This document shows positions 52,858-61,751 of a stretch of DNA of 64,000 nucleotides, in pieces (within the stretch, counting starts at the first letter, position 1; every line of letters begins with the position of its first letter). A program made the position numbers and the translations under genes. The stretch lies in NCBI GenBank assembly GCA_020350825.1, contig CP070724.1, positions 1,564,231-1,628,230 on the forward strand. The letters run 5' to 3'. This stretch comes from Thermoplasmatales archaeon. GTDB lineage: Archaea; Thermoplasmatota; E2; DHVEG-1. A model generated the notes under the pieces. It had not been told where the DNA came from. It was given only the letters and a program-made list of their open reading frames with translations, and did no database searches.

Positions 52858-53940
52858 TTATAGTCCTAGCATATGTCTCAGTATTGGAAACATATGTGGG
52901 TGATTCTGTAAGAACTGTAGGAATAACAGATTTATGTTGAATGCTCTGTTTCTCGGTGTTGCAAGAGATATGTCGATCTCACAGTAGTCCGTAGTATCAT
53001 CTACATTTTCCACCTTCAAAGTTCCAGCGAAATTTTGATTCGCTTGACTTGGTGCAACAACAGTTGCAGTTACAGTAATCCAAATCCCCGCAGCAAGACC
53101 AGTGCCACTAGAAGGACTAAACGTCCAAGTACCCCAAGTTGGAATTGAGCTAGCGTCTATCTCCCAGTTAAGCAATGAACCAGGATCACCAATGTTACCA
53201 ACAACAAAGGTATCAGTAACTGTATCACCTGGTTTTACATCAATCCAATTGAGAGACTCGTCACAGTCTAAATCAGGTTCTGCTCCAGTAATTACAAACG
53301 CAAAGTCGATCGGCTCAACTGGACTCAATGGGTCCCAAAGTGGAATCCAATTCCCTGGATTACCGAACACTGCGTTATCGTTCCAATGATCCTGTGAGGT
53401 CTTCCAGCCTATTGCCGGAGAAGGAAATGAGTAATATGGCATCTGAATTACTAGCCAGTAGATGACACCCTCTTCTTGTTCGAATGGATCTACGATGTCT
53501 ACGATGTTGATCTGCCAATAATGCTGATGATCATGCTCTATCCACATAGTAGTTGGATGATACCAGCCCTGATCTCCAGACCAAGGACCTGCGATGATAA
53601 AATCTACATCTTGGAATATTCTGCTCCATAACAGTTCGTGAGGAGTAGAAGGCGGTCCAGGGTTGTTCGAGTAGATCTCAACCGAAATCCATGGTATGTC
53701 TTGTACTTCGTCATCTACCCATGAGTACCAGAAATGGATGTCTGTAACCGGCCCTGTTTCACTGCACATCCAGTCGTCACCAAGCCACCAGTCGTGAAAG
53801 TCCACATCCCAACCATTTGGATCTGGTAACTGTGGGGAATGCATTTTATGACCATCGCCTGGCTCCCAGTCCGCTAGAGCCACATTCGCAGTGCCTATCA
53901 ACAGCATGCATACAAAAATACCTATTATTTTCTTTTTCAT
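52858..53940 (-). CDS. Secreted beta-sandwich protein with hydrophobic C-terminal tail
   Basis: This 360-residue protein has a signal peptide (1-23), a tryptophan-rich lectin-like region (about 25-225), an Ig-like domain (about 232-325, VKPGDTVTDTFVVGNIGDPGS), and a conserved-looking C-terminus with RNRAF, then NHPHMFPILRHMLGL. The tail resembles ends I associate with other archaeal surface proteins and may be a sorting signal (inference). A GGAGG site precedes the ATG. Carbohydrate binding is possible. Confidence 0.68.
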   Translation of the reverse strand: MKKKIIGIFVCMLLIGTANVALADWEPGDGHKMHSPQLPDPNGWDVDFHDWWLGDDWMCSETGPVTDIHFWYSWVDDEVQDIPWISVEIYSNNPGPPSTPHELLWSRIFQDVDFIIAGPWSGDQGWYHPTTMWIEHDHQHYWQINIVDIVDPFEQEEGVIYWLVIQMPYYSFPSPAIGWKTSQDHWNDNAVFGNPGNWIPLWDPLSPVEPIDFAFVITGAEPDLDCDESLNWIDVKPGDTVTDTFVVGNIGDPGSLLNWEIDASSIPTWGTWTFSPSSGTGLAAGIWITVTATVVAPSQANQNFAGTLKVENVDDTTDYCEIDISLATPRNRAFNINLLFLQFLQNHPHMFPILRHMLGL

Positions 53941-54045
53941 AATATTTTACCTCCATTCTCAAAAATAAAAATTGAGTAAAATAGATATATATAGTCTAGA
54001 TTTAAAGCTTTCCATAATAATTTTATTGCAACAAATCCCAGAAAG

Positions 54046-54456
54046 ATGATTTCTACCAATTATAAGAATAACATACCTAGAATTAATATTAGATTTATCA
54101 CGAACAAAAAGGGTAAGGAAAAATTTAGTTTTCCTTATGTAGCAATTTTGGATTCTGGTTCAAATATTCATCAAATTCCTAAAGATATTGCAGATACGCT
54201 AGACCTTAAAACTATAGAAGAAGAAAGAAAAATTACAACTGCTGAGGGAACTGTAAAGGAAAAAATTCAAATTACAGACGATGTCATTTTTGAAATCTGG
54301 GGTGATAAAATAAGTAAATCTGATAGATTTAATAATGAAAAGTTTAAGATTGGAAAATCATATTCTGATTTTTTAGTTGGTACGCCAGTTTTTCAATATT
54401 TTACAGTCATATTTGTAGTTAGTAAAAAAATAACAATCTTGGCACCAAAACAATAA
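54046..54456 (+). CDS. Retropepsin-like aspartic protease domain protein
   Basis: The 136-residue protein contains AILDSGSNIHQIPKDIADTLDL, the DSG active site and following hydrophobic-hydrophobic-Gly-like pattern of clan AA retropepsin-like domains, plus FLVGTPVFQYFTV near the end, which fits the flap/strand region. It has one catalytic Asp, so it would act as a dimer. No signal peptide is seen. The substrate is unknown. Confidence 0.68.
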   Translation: MISTNYKNNIPRINIRFITNKKGKEKFSFPYVAILDSGSNIHQIPKDIADTLDLKTIEEERKITTAEGTVKEKIQITDDVIFEIWGDKISKSDRFNNEKFKIGKSYSDFLVGTPVFQYFTVIFVVSKKITILAPKQ

Positions 54457-54515
54457 TTATTAGTTTTTTAGCCCAGGAGAATTTGTTTTTATTCTAAAGT
54501 AAGTTTTTTAGGCTC

Positions 54516-55148
54516 CTAAAGTTTGCAACATCCACCTTGAGTAAATTCTTCGGTACACCACATTGTTATACAATTGCATCCAGTGATCATGAAAGTAGCG
54601 ACTATCCAAATAAAAATAAACTCAAATAACCAATAAATCGTTTTAATTAAACATAATGGAGACTCCCAACATGTAAGATACTTAAAAGTTTCTGCACAAG
54701 TTATTATAAACGTAAGAGAAATATCATTCCTATCAAAATACTTCATTTCTTTTGGATTTCCCTTTATATAGTGGAGAGCTTTTAATACATCTGATATTTC
54801 TTTATCTGTCATCTTCGTTTGATATTTTAGATTAAGAATAATACGTGAAACAAACTTGCTGAATGCCCTGTCATCCATATTCCTAATAGTATCTATGACC
54901 TTTTGAACCTGTTCTGCCTTCTTCATTCTACTTGATAGATGTATGTTGGTTTCTGCTCCATGTCCCAGATAATCTGTGGTAATATCCTGTTGTTCTTGTC
55001 CTATTGCTCTTCTAATTCTTATACCAAACAACGGAGTGTTTATTGCAGAAGTAGATTTAACACTATGAAACCCAACAGCAGAAGTAAATGATACTAGAAT
55101 AAGTATCACAACTGCTATGATACTACCGATTAGTATTTTCTTATTCAT
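54516..55148 (-). CDS. Membrane/secreted protein of unknown family
   Basis: The 210-residue protein has an N-terminal signal-anchor (6-26), a helical region with PLFGIRIRRAIGQE and AEQVQKVIDTIRNMDDRAFSKF, a second hydrophobic segment (about 165-190), and a Cys-rich end with GCNCIT, MWC and GGCC. I have an impression of similar N-terminal PLF.IR..RAI proteins in uncultured Thermoplasmatota but cannot name a family. A pair with the gene upstream is likely (34-bp gap). Confidence 0.6.
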   Translation of the reverse strand: MNKKILIGSIIAVVILILVSFTSAVGFHSVKSTSAINTPLFGIRIRRAIGQEQQDITTDYLGHGAETNIHLSSRMKKAEQVQKVIDTIRNMDDRAFSKFVSRIILNLKYQTKMTDKEISDVLKALHYIKGNPKEMKYFDRNDISLTFIITCAETFKYLTCWESPLCLIKTIYWLFEFIFIWIVATFMITGCNCITMWCTEEFTQGGCCKL

Positions 55149-55182
55149 ATTGATTATACACCTCTAGTACCATAAATCTTCC

Positions 55183-56094
55183 TTAAGGCTGAGAATGAAC
55201 TGTGAAATATTCAATTTGAGGATCTCCTTGTATTTCAGGATTATAGTAATAACATGGAGTGAAAGAAATTTTTATTTGGGCAGTACCTGTGAAATTTTCA
55301 GTAGGCATGATAAATAAAGACACTTTCTTCTCTTCACCTACATTCAAAACTGTTTCAGGTTGGATATAAACCCACCAATCTGGAGAAGGAATATCAATAA
55401 CTTCAGATTTTACCAAAGTTAAACCATTAGCCAGATTTTCAATTGTGATATTTAATTCTCCTATTTGACCCGGTGGTATCTGAATATAATTACCTTCCGG
55501 GGTTATACTTAATATTGGCATATAATCTGGCACAAATGGTAACTCTTCTTTACCCTCTGAACCATGTATCCAAGTCAGAAAACCAAAAGGCCCCTTTTTA
55601 GAATCAGATGCCCCCACTATTTTATAATATGTAAGTTCAAAAGCAGGTGCTCTTTCATCTAAAGTAATCTGGATATAGGGACGTTCTATACATCTCTCCC
55701 AATCTGTACTAATATAGCAGTGTACAGTATCGTGAGAGACAATAATTCCAGCCCATTCAGGTATCTCCTTTATAGATAATTCAATGGTCATACTCGTCCG
55801 TCCCTGAAACCATCTTGTTATAATATTGGCGAACCTGCCAGAAACCTTATAACTCACATTAAATGGAAAAATTCCTCCTGCACTTACAGGTTTTATCGGT
55901 TCGAGAAAAAGAGATTTATTGTAATCAAACTTTATATGCCCTTTTAAACCGAAAAAGAAGTCCTGAGGTTCATTTCGAATATCATCTTTTGGAGCAACCT
56001 TTGAAGTGATACCAGATGGTATACAAGATACTCCTATTAGCAAGAGAATAACACTAACTACTACTCTTTTCTTGATGAGGTTATTATGTTCCAT
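55183..56094 (-). CDS. Secreted protein with C-terminal Ig-like domain
   Basis: This 303-residue protein has a signal peptide (about 8-30), a beta-rich domain of unknown type (about 45-195) and an Ig/CARDB-like domain (about 203-295) with ITPEGNYIQIPPGQIGELNITIENLAN. Two Cys in the first domain (IVSHDTVHCYIS, WERCIE) could form a disulfide. The function is unknown; the surface location is inferred. It probably shares a transcript with the downstream 210-residue protein gene. Confidence 0.62.
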   Translation of the reverse strand: MEHNNLIKKRVVVSVILLLIGVSCIPSGITSKVAPKDDIRNEPQDFFFGLKGHIKFDYNKSLFLEPIKPVSAGGIFPFNVSYKVSGRFANIITRWFQGRTSMTIELSIKEIPEWAGIIVSHDTVHCYISTDWERCIERPYIQITLDERAPAFELTYYKIVGASDSKKGPFGFLTWIHGSEGKEELPFVPDYMPILSITPEGNYIQIPPGQIGELNITIENLANGLTLVKSEVIDIPSPDWWVYIQPETVLNVGEEKKVSLFIMPTENFTGTAQIKISFTPCYYYNPEIQGDPQIEYFTVHSQP

Positions 56095-56110
56095 AACTTT
56101 CCCCCTCTAA

Positions 56111-56260
56111 ATATTAATAATGCACTTCTGATATATTTGTTTATCTGTAACAAAAAGAAAATACGTTAGAGAGTGATTAAAATGATTTCTACTATCAATA
56201 TTTTTTTGGTTTTTAGCCCAGAAGAATCCAAGCTAATAGGTAGGATTTATATACCACTGC
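56111..56260 (+). promoter_or_regulatory. Upstream region shared with the propeller gene: 35-bp repeat plus GGTAGGATTTATATA
   Basis: Positions 56111-56145 agree with 58696-58730 at 34 of 35 bases. A TTTTTAGCCCAGAAGAATCC motif is at about 56208-56227, and GGTAGGATTTATATACC with the TATA box at about 56240-56256. The copy before 58790 lacks the central part. Confidence 0.6.
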
Positions 56261-56295
56261 ATATATAGATATTATAGGAAAAGGGAGGAAACATT

Positions 56296-58677
56296 ATGAA
56301 AAAAAATTCCTTGTTCAGAAATGGAGTTGTCATAACTATAATTGCTTTATTTGTTGGAGTTAGTGTATTACCAGCAACAGGAAGTATTCTACAAGAAGAA
56401 TCTCTCAAACCGACAGAAAAGAGTTCTGAGTTTGAAAAATCTCAAAGTACTTCAAGAAATATGGATTATGATAAATATCAATTATATCACAATGATCACG
56501 ATACGAATAGCAGATGTATTACAAAAGAGAGAGTTAGTCAGATTCCTAGAGATCCAATAGAATATGAGGAGTTAGGTTCATCCCATAAATATTCCGTAGA
56601 TATGGATATGTCCTACAAAGGAAATTATACGCCACATGATCCCATTAGAATAGATGGCGATGGTGATTTTACTCCTGAGAATGGTGTGGTAGGTGGTAAC
56701 GGTACTATTAATGATCCGTATATAATTGAGGGTTGGGAGATTGTTGCCCAGCCCCCCTCAGGTACTGCTATAAAGGTTGTTCAAACTTCTGCATATTTTA
56801 TCATCCAAAATTGCTATCTTGAGAGTGGTAGTGCGCCACAACAGGGTCTTCGTTTTTATGAACTTCAAAATGGGAGGGCCGATCATGTTGTTATTTCCAG
56901 TGACTATGAAGGGATTGAAATATGGGATTCATCAGATGTTATACTCTCCAATCTCACTATATCTGATTCTTATAAATGTATAGATATTGATTATCACTCT
57001 CACCATGTTTCTATCGTGGACTCTACCTTAACATCATCAAATACTGGAATTCATTCATTTAATGATGTTAAATATGTTGAAGTTTCCAACATAACTACAC
57101 AGGGTGTCAATGTTGGGATACATTTATCAGAATGTCTCTATACCACCATCACTGACTGTAATCTCTATGGTAACAGTCGAGGGATTGAAATTATTGTTTC
57201 AGGGTATACTACCATGCGGAACAATACGATGCATGACAATAAACAGGGGTTATACATTGGTGGATTATTTGGGTATAAGGATTATGTACATGACATTGAT
57301 ACGAGTAACACCATTAATGGTGACCCGATTTATTACTATAGAAATCAGAGTAATATCGTAATCGATGGGAGCGATGGTATTGGATTCTTAGGATTCTTAG
57401 AATGTGATAATATCACAGTAAAGAATTATCATACCAAAAACACCGGAAATAGTATCATCATGGCAGGCACTCATGATTCCCAGATACTGCAATCATCTTT
57501 CACAGATAATACCGTGGGATTAGATATAGCCTATTGTGAAAACATTCTTATTTCAGATTGTGTCGTTGATAATATCAATTTTGGGATTATGTTGTTAAAT
57601 TCACAATATTGTATTCTAAGAAACAACTCATATGTAAATATTACCGAATTTCCTTTCGAGGTCTATGGGAACCAGCATCAAATGGATAATTTCATTCATG
57701 ATATTGATACGTCCAACACCATCAATGGCCAGCCAATATTATATCTAGTTGGAGAAAAGAATATACGAATAACCAAAAACACTGAGTTTGCATATCTGGC
57801 CTTAGTGAATTGTGAAAAAGTGCGAGTAGTAAATGTTAATTTCAATCAGTATATAAGTCAGGGGATCCTAATAGTAAATACTACCGGGATTATCCGCGGT
57901 TGTACCGCTAGCTATAATTTCTATGGTATTCAGATTGTCAATTGTTCTGATTTATGGGTACTTAATTGCGTTGCACGTGGTTGTTATCATGGATTTGAAC
58001 TTTGGGATTCAACTGGGGTAAAAATAATTGGGTGTCGTGCAACAGCGGGGGATGATGGATTCTACATGGACACATGCTCAGAAACACTTATCATGAGGTG
58101 TAACATCTATAAAAATGGGTATCAAGGGATAAATCTTTATGACTCCTGGGACAACACCTTTTTCAATAACCGTTTTACAGATACTAACTATGGCGGTATT
58201 TATTTCAAGGAAGGCTGTTATGAAAACGAGGTATGCTTCAATACCATAACGAATTGCAATTTTGGTATTGGAATCGGGTTTTATGATTGGGGGCAAAACA
58301 TACATCATAATACCTTAAAACGAAATGATTTCACCGGTATTGATCTCTATGAATCCATAAACAACAGCATCACATATAACATAGTTGAGGACAATGGGAA
58401 CTACGGGATCTTAGTTGCATTCGATACTGGTTCACAGATTGACCATAACAATATTGCTGGGAATGAAGTAGGTATGGTGGTGGTAGAATGCACGGCAGAT
58501 GTGAGCAATAATTGGTGGGGGAGTGCCGATGGACCAAGTGGTATTGGTCCAGGTACTGGAGACATTCTTCGATTAACTGACGCAACTGTGTATTATGAAC
58601 CCTGGTTAGAAAGAGAAGTCCGAGTGAAACTCCATGGTATTTTGTATATTCTTGGGAGCATTTTTGGATTGACCTGA
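56296..58677 (+). CDS. Secreted right-handed beta-helix (NosD-like) protein
   Basis: This 793-residue protein has a signal peptide (about 8-30), a start-up segment with IRIDGDGDFTPENGV and NGTINDPYIIEGWEI, and then about 20 parallel beta-helix turns with repeated NxI/CxI patterns, including two DIDTSNTINGxPI repeats. The end, NNWWGSADGPSGIGPGTGD, is typical of NosD/PbH1 proteins. Such proteins bind or process polysaccharide at the surface. A GGGAGG ribosome-binding site precedes the ATG. Confidence 0.83.
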   Translation: MKKNSLFRNGVVITIIALFVGVSVLPATGSILQEESLKPTEKSSEFEKSQSTSRNMDYDKYQLYHNDHDTNSRCITKERVSQIPRDPIEYEELGSSHKYSVDMDMSYKGNYTPHDPIRIDGDGDFTPENGVVGGNGTINDPYIIEGWEIVAQPPSGTAIKVVQTSAYFIIQNCYLESGSAPQQGLRFYELQNGRADHVVISSDYEGIEIWDSSDVILSNLTISDSYKCIDIDYHSHHVSIVDSTLTSSNTGIHSFNDVKYVEVSNITTQGVNVGIHLSECLYTTITDCNLYGNSRGIEIIVSGYTTMRNNTMHDNKQGLYIGGLFGYKDYVHDIDTSNTINGDPIYYYRNQSNIVIDGSDGIGFLGFLECDNITVKNYHTKNTGNSIIMAGTHDSQILQSSFTDNTVGLDIAYCENILISDCVVDNINFGIMLLNSQYCILRNNSYVNITEFPFEVYGNQHQMDNFIHDIDTSNTINGQPILYLVGEKNIRITKNTEFAYLALVNCEKVRVVNVNFNQYISQGILIVNTTGIIRGCTASYNFYGIQIVNCSDLWVLNCVARGCYHGFELWDSTGVKIIGCRATAGDDGFYMDTCSETLIMRCNIYKNGYQGINLYDSWDNTFFNNRFTDTNYGGIYFKEGCYENEVCFNTITNCNFGIGIGFYDWGQNIHHNTLKRNDFTGIDLYESINNSITYNIVEDNGNYGILVAFDTGSQIDHNNIAGNEVGMVVVECTADVSNNWWGSADGPSGIGPGTGDILRLTDATVYYEPWLEREVRVKLHGILYILGSIFGLT

Positions 58678-58695
58678 TTTTAACTTCCCCTCTTC

Positions 58696-58760
58696 ATATT
58701 AATAATGCACTTCTGAAATATTTGTTTATCCCTGCTAAGGGGTAGCATTTATATACCCAT
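58696..58760 (+). promoter_or_regulatory. Promoter of the propeller gene, duplicated boxes
   Basis: The 35-bp repeat (58696-58730) is followed by GGGGTAGCATTTATATACCC (about 58739-58758). The latter nearly matches 488-505 and 56240-56256. It supports a common promoter type for secreted-protein genes. Confidence 0.6.
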
Positions 58761-58789
58761 GCATCTATAGATATTCAGGGAGGAATAAA

Positions 58790-60790
58790 GTGAATAAATG
58801 TATCATCCCGATACTGGTTATCTTATTATTTCTTTCATCTGGTTTTGTAGGTATATCAAATTCGGCAAAAGAACTGAAGAATGAAGTGAAAGAGATAAAA
58901 CAGGAATTGAAAGATGAATTTTATTCATTCGATTGTTATAATGAATACGATTTTCCAGAAAAGTATTCTTCTGTTGGGCAAGATTATCTGTGGACAAAAA
59001 CCCATGAAGTTAAAATTGCAAATGAGAAGTTAAATACTTCTGAAATACTAGAGAAAACAATTTCGATACCTAGTGGTGGTTTCATAGATCATGCCTGGCC
59101 AATGCAAGGATACAATAGAAAACATATAGGACGAAGCCCATATAGTACAGCCAGTAATCCAGGTATTGAAAAATGGCGATTTGGAGCTGGTGATTGGTGT
59201 GATAGTTCACCAGTTATTGACAAAGATGGAACTATCTATTTTGGTGCAACATCGCAAGATCCACATTTATATGCAATAAATCCCGATGGTACATTGAAAT
59301 GGAAATTTAAAGCTAAAAAGGGACTCGGTGATATTGGCAGTTCACCAGCTATCACTGATGACGATACAATTTACATAGCTACAAAATTTGGAAGCTACAT
59401 TCAAGCTATTAATCCTAATGGAACAGAAAAATGGAATAAATCAACTCCAGATATTGATACATCTATTACTATTGGTCATGATGGTGTGATTTACTATGGT
59501 CATGTTAAAGGTGTAGATGCCCGCTATCCAAATGGTACGTTGAAATGGAGATTTTCTACAGGTAGTTACGTAGAATCAACACCCATGATTGATGATAATG
59601 GGATAATTTATTTCGGTTCTCATGATACGTATATTTACGCAGTTTATCCTAATGGTATTTTAAAATGGAAATTTAAAACAGATGGTTGGGTTCATGGTTC
59701 TCCAACAATTGGTGAAGATGGAACTGTTTATGTCGGTTCAGATGATACCTATCTTTACTCTTTGTATCCAAATAATGGAACAACGAAATGGAAATGCAAT
59801 GTTGGAAGCATGCGATGCAGCCCATCAATAGATAAAAATGGGATTATTTATTTTGGAGTATGGGAGGAGAGATTTTACTCTGTATTTCCAAATGGGACGA
59901 TAAAATGGAGTTTTGATCTTGGAAAGTACAATGGTGTATGGGGGTCAACTGCTGCCATTTCAGATGATGGCACGATTTATATTGGAGTGTGTATAGATAT
60001 AGGTATGTGTGGTGGAGGGGAAATTATTGCTTTCACTCCTAGTGGTTCTGTAAAATGGCGTAAATTATTATCTGATAGTTTGGTTGATACTTCTCCAGTT
60101 ATTGGTGAGGATGGGAGTGTATATATTTGTTCATCCTGGAGTGGGGGGGATGGCATTTGGGGTTATCTACATGCTTTTGGTGATGTCAATTCAAATGAAC
60201 CACCTGAAAAACCAAATATCGTGGGATCAACTGAGGGAGAAATCCTAAAATTTTATAAATACCGGGTCAAAGCAAATGATCCAGATTTTAACCCAGTTTC
60301 TTATTACATCGACTGGGGAGATGGAAGCTATACGGGATGGACGATTGATTACGGGTCAAATAAATCTATTTCAAGATACCATCAATGGAAAATACCAGGG
60401 AATTATACAATAAAATGTAAAGCAAAAGATACTTTTGGCGAGGAAAGCAACTGGTCAGATCCTATCGTAATAAATGTCAGTGGACCAAGAATTATGATTA
60501 ACGACATTGAAAACGGCTTTGGAATTAAACTCATTGTTGAAAACATAGAAAATCATACAATTTATAATGTTAAATATAGTATAAATATAAAAGTTAAGGG
60601 ATTCGTATTATATCCGTTTTCTGATTATATTAATCGAACGATTATATCAATTAAAGAAGAACAAACAAAAACATTACGACATTTTATCTTTGGTCTCGGA
60701 TCTATCGATATTTGGGTCAATATTGATGGATTTGAATTTTATTTTTACTGCTTTTTATTTGGACCTTTTGTTTATAAAATTCCATATTAA
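58790..60790 (+). CDS. Secreted PQQ-type beta-propeller protein with PKD-like domain
   Basis: The 666-residue protein starts at GTG 58790 behind GGGAGG. It has a signal peptide (about 4-24) and about eight propeller repeats (about 95-465) of the form SSPVIDKDGTIYFG ... LYAINPDGTLKWKF. A PKD/fibronectin-like domain (about 470-570) with DWGDGSYTGW follows, then a beta-rich tail. It resembles PQQ-dependent repeat proteins without the enzyme ligands, so binding or scaffolding is likely. Confidence 0.82.
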   Translation: MNKCIIPILVILLFLSSGFVGISNSAKELKNEVKEIKQELKDEFYSFDCYNEYDFPEKYSSVGQDYLWTKTHEVKIANEKLNTSEILEKTISIPSGGFIDHAWPMQGYNRKHIGRSPYSTASNPGIEKWRFGAGDWCDSSPVIDKDGTIYFGATSQDPHLYAINPDGTLKWKFKAKKGLGDIGSSPAITDDDTIYIATKFGSYIQAINPNGTEKWNKSTPDIDTSITIGHDGVIYYGHVKGVDARYPNGTLKWRFSTGSYVESTPMIDDNGIIYFGSHDTYIYAVYPNGILKWKFKTDGWVHGSPTIGEDGTVYVGSDDTYLYSLYPNNGTTKWKCNVGSMRCSPSIDKNGIIYFGVWEERFYSVFPNGTIKWSFDLGKYNGVWGSTAAISDDGTIYIGVCIDIGMCGGGEIIAFTPSGSVKWRKLLSDSLVDTSPVIGEDGSVYICSSWSGGDGIWGYLHAFGDVNSNEPPEKPNIVGSTEGEILKFYKYRVKANDPDFNPVSYYIDWGDGSYTGWTIDYGSNKSISRYHQWKIPGNYTIKCKAKDTFGEESNWSDPIVINVSGPRIMINDIENGFGIKLIVENIENHTIYNVKYSINIKVKGFVLYPFSDYINRTIISIKEEQTKTLRHFIFGLGSIDIWVNIDGFEFYFYCFLFGPFVYKIPY

Positions 60791-60848
60791 CATACAAAAA
60801 ATTAAAGCCTAATAAATGATTTTATATTCAAAACAACCTTTATCATGG

Positions 60849-60986
60849 TTTATTGTGCAAAATGGGTATTTATTGTGCAAAACAACGATTAGCAAGGTTT
60901 ATTGTGCAAAGCCGAAAAAAGAGGCTTTGCACATTAATTAATTGTTGTGCAATTTTGCGCAATAAGTGGGTGTTTTGCACAATAAT
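60849..60986 (+). repeat. Iterated TTTATTGTGCAAA repeats with GTGCAAAGCC hairpin (locus 2)
   Basis: TTTATTGTGCAAAR occurs at 60849, 60869 and 60898. The third runs into the hairpin GTGCAAAGCC (60904-60913) / GGCTTTGCAC (60923-60932) with a 9-nt loop. TTGTGCAA, TTGCGCAA and an inverted TTTTGCACAATAA (60973-60985) follow. Read on the other strand, stem and loop match locus 1 (51026-51054) except for about two loop bases. It occupies the space between two convergent genes. Confidence 0.7.
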
Positions 60987-61109
60987 TAATTCAGGACTAT
61001 ACCAAAGATATTTCAGGATTCACATTAAAATACTTACTGGATTGATTAACTGATTTCATTTCCACAATTATCATAAGGAATTAAAAAGAAAGATAATGCG
61101 TTAGAGGGG

Positions 61110-61532
61110 TTATTTCTGCCTTTTCTGATTTATTTTTGCCATTCTTTCAAATTGTTCATAATCATTATATACCCGATTAAAACCCCATTTTTCAACTAAA
61201 TCATCTGCTTTTCTTTCCGCCAATGGATCATACGTCATTGATTTATTATGCCCTAAAATAAAATGCGCTATTTCATGAGTAATAAAGTCCATCTTACAAT
61301 CTTCTGATTGCTTTTCGATTAAACTAAAGTTTAATAATATAAACGATTGTTCTATTTTTTTACAACCTTTTGGAACAGGAATAGATAAACAACCTGCTAT
61401 TCCATATACTTCCAAAAGAACAAACAATACTTCAGATAAAACTTTATTTCTTATTTCTTCTGGTAGTGCTATTAGTATTTTTGCAATTAAAATTTTATTT
61501 CTATCGTCTTCAACTGTTGCATCTCCTATCAT
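61110..61532 (-). CDS. ImmA/IrrE-like metallopeptidase, probably truncated at the 5' end
   Basis: The 140-residue frame has the zinc motif HEIAHFILGH and a downstream Glu in ERKADDL, as in ImmA/IrrE-type peptidases that often cleave repressors. The ATG 61532 has no ribosome-binding site. The same frame continues upstream with clearly protein-like codons to ATG 61685, interrupted by one TGA at 61614-61616. The annotated part may thus be the 3' piece of a broken gene or one with recoding. No antitoxin partner is seen. Confidence 0.65.
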   Translation of the reverse strand: MIGDATVEDDRNKILIAKILIALPEEIRNKVLSEVLFVLLEVYGIAGCLSIPVPKGCKKIEQSFILLNFSLIEKQSEDCKMDFITHEIAHFILGHNKSMTYDPLAERKADDLVEKWGFNRVYNDYEQFERMAKINQKRQK

Positions 61533-61685
61533 TTGAAGATCGTATAGTATTCCTTCTATTGAGTTCTCCCATTTCTGGTATTCATCATTTTCTATGTAAT
61601 CACCGTATAGTTCTCATTTTTTAATTTCTCTGCTACAGTTATCTTGGTTTAAGCTAAAAACATTCTCTCGTTTATATTTTTTCAT
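61533..61685 (-). pseudogene. In-frame 5' part of the ImmA/IrrE-like gene with internal TGA
   Basis: From ATG 61685, 23 codons run to TGA (61614-61616). Codons after it read ELYGDYIENDEYQKW and then join the ATG 61532 frame without shift. The whole would be 191 residues. A single nonsense change (for example from CGA or TGG) explains this most simply; stop readthrough is the alternative. Confidence 0.5.
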
Positions 61686-61751
61686 ACCGATTTCATAACA
61701 GCTATTACAACCATCAAAAAGTGCTTATCCTTTATTTCTTCATCCCTTTCG

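Noticed and set aside
52828..52863. 11-codon ORF with a GGGTG site after the copy 2 promoter
   Set aside because: It is too short to support and ends inside the convergent secreted-protein gene; kept only as context for the promoter-like element.
50951..60986. Composite transposon with inverted repeats
   Set aside because: There is no transposase or integrase, no target-site duplication could be seen, and the flanking elements are iteron-like rather than simple terminal repeats.
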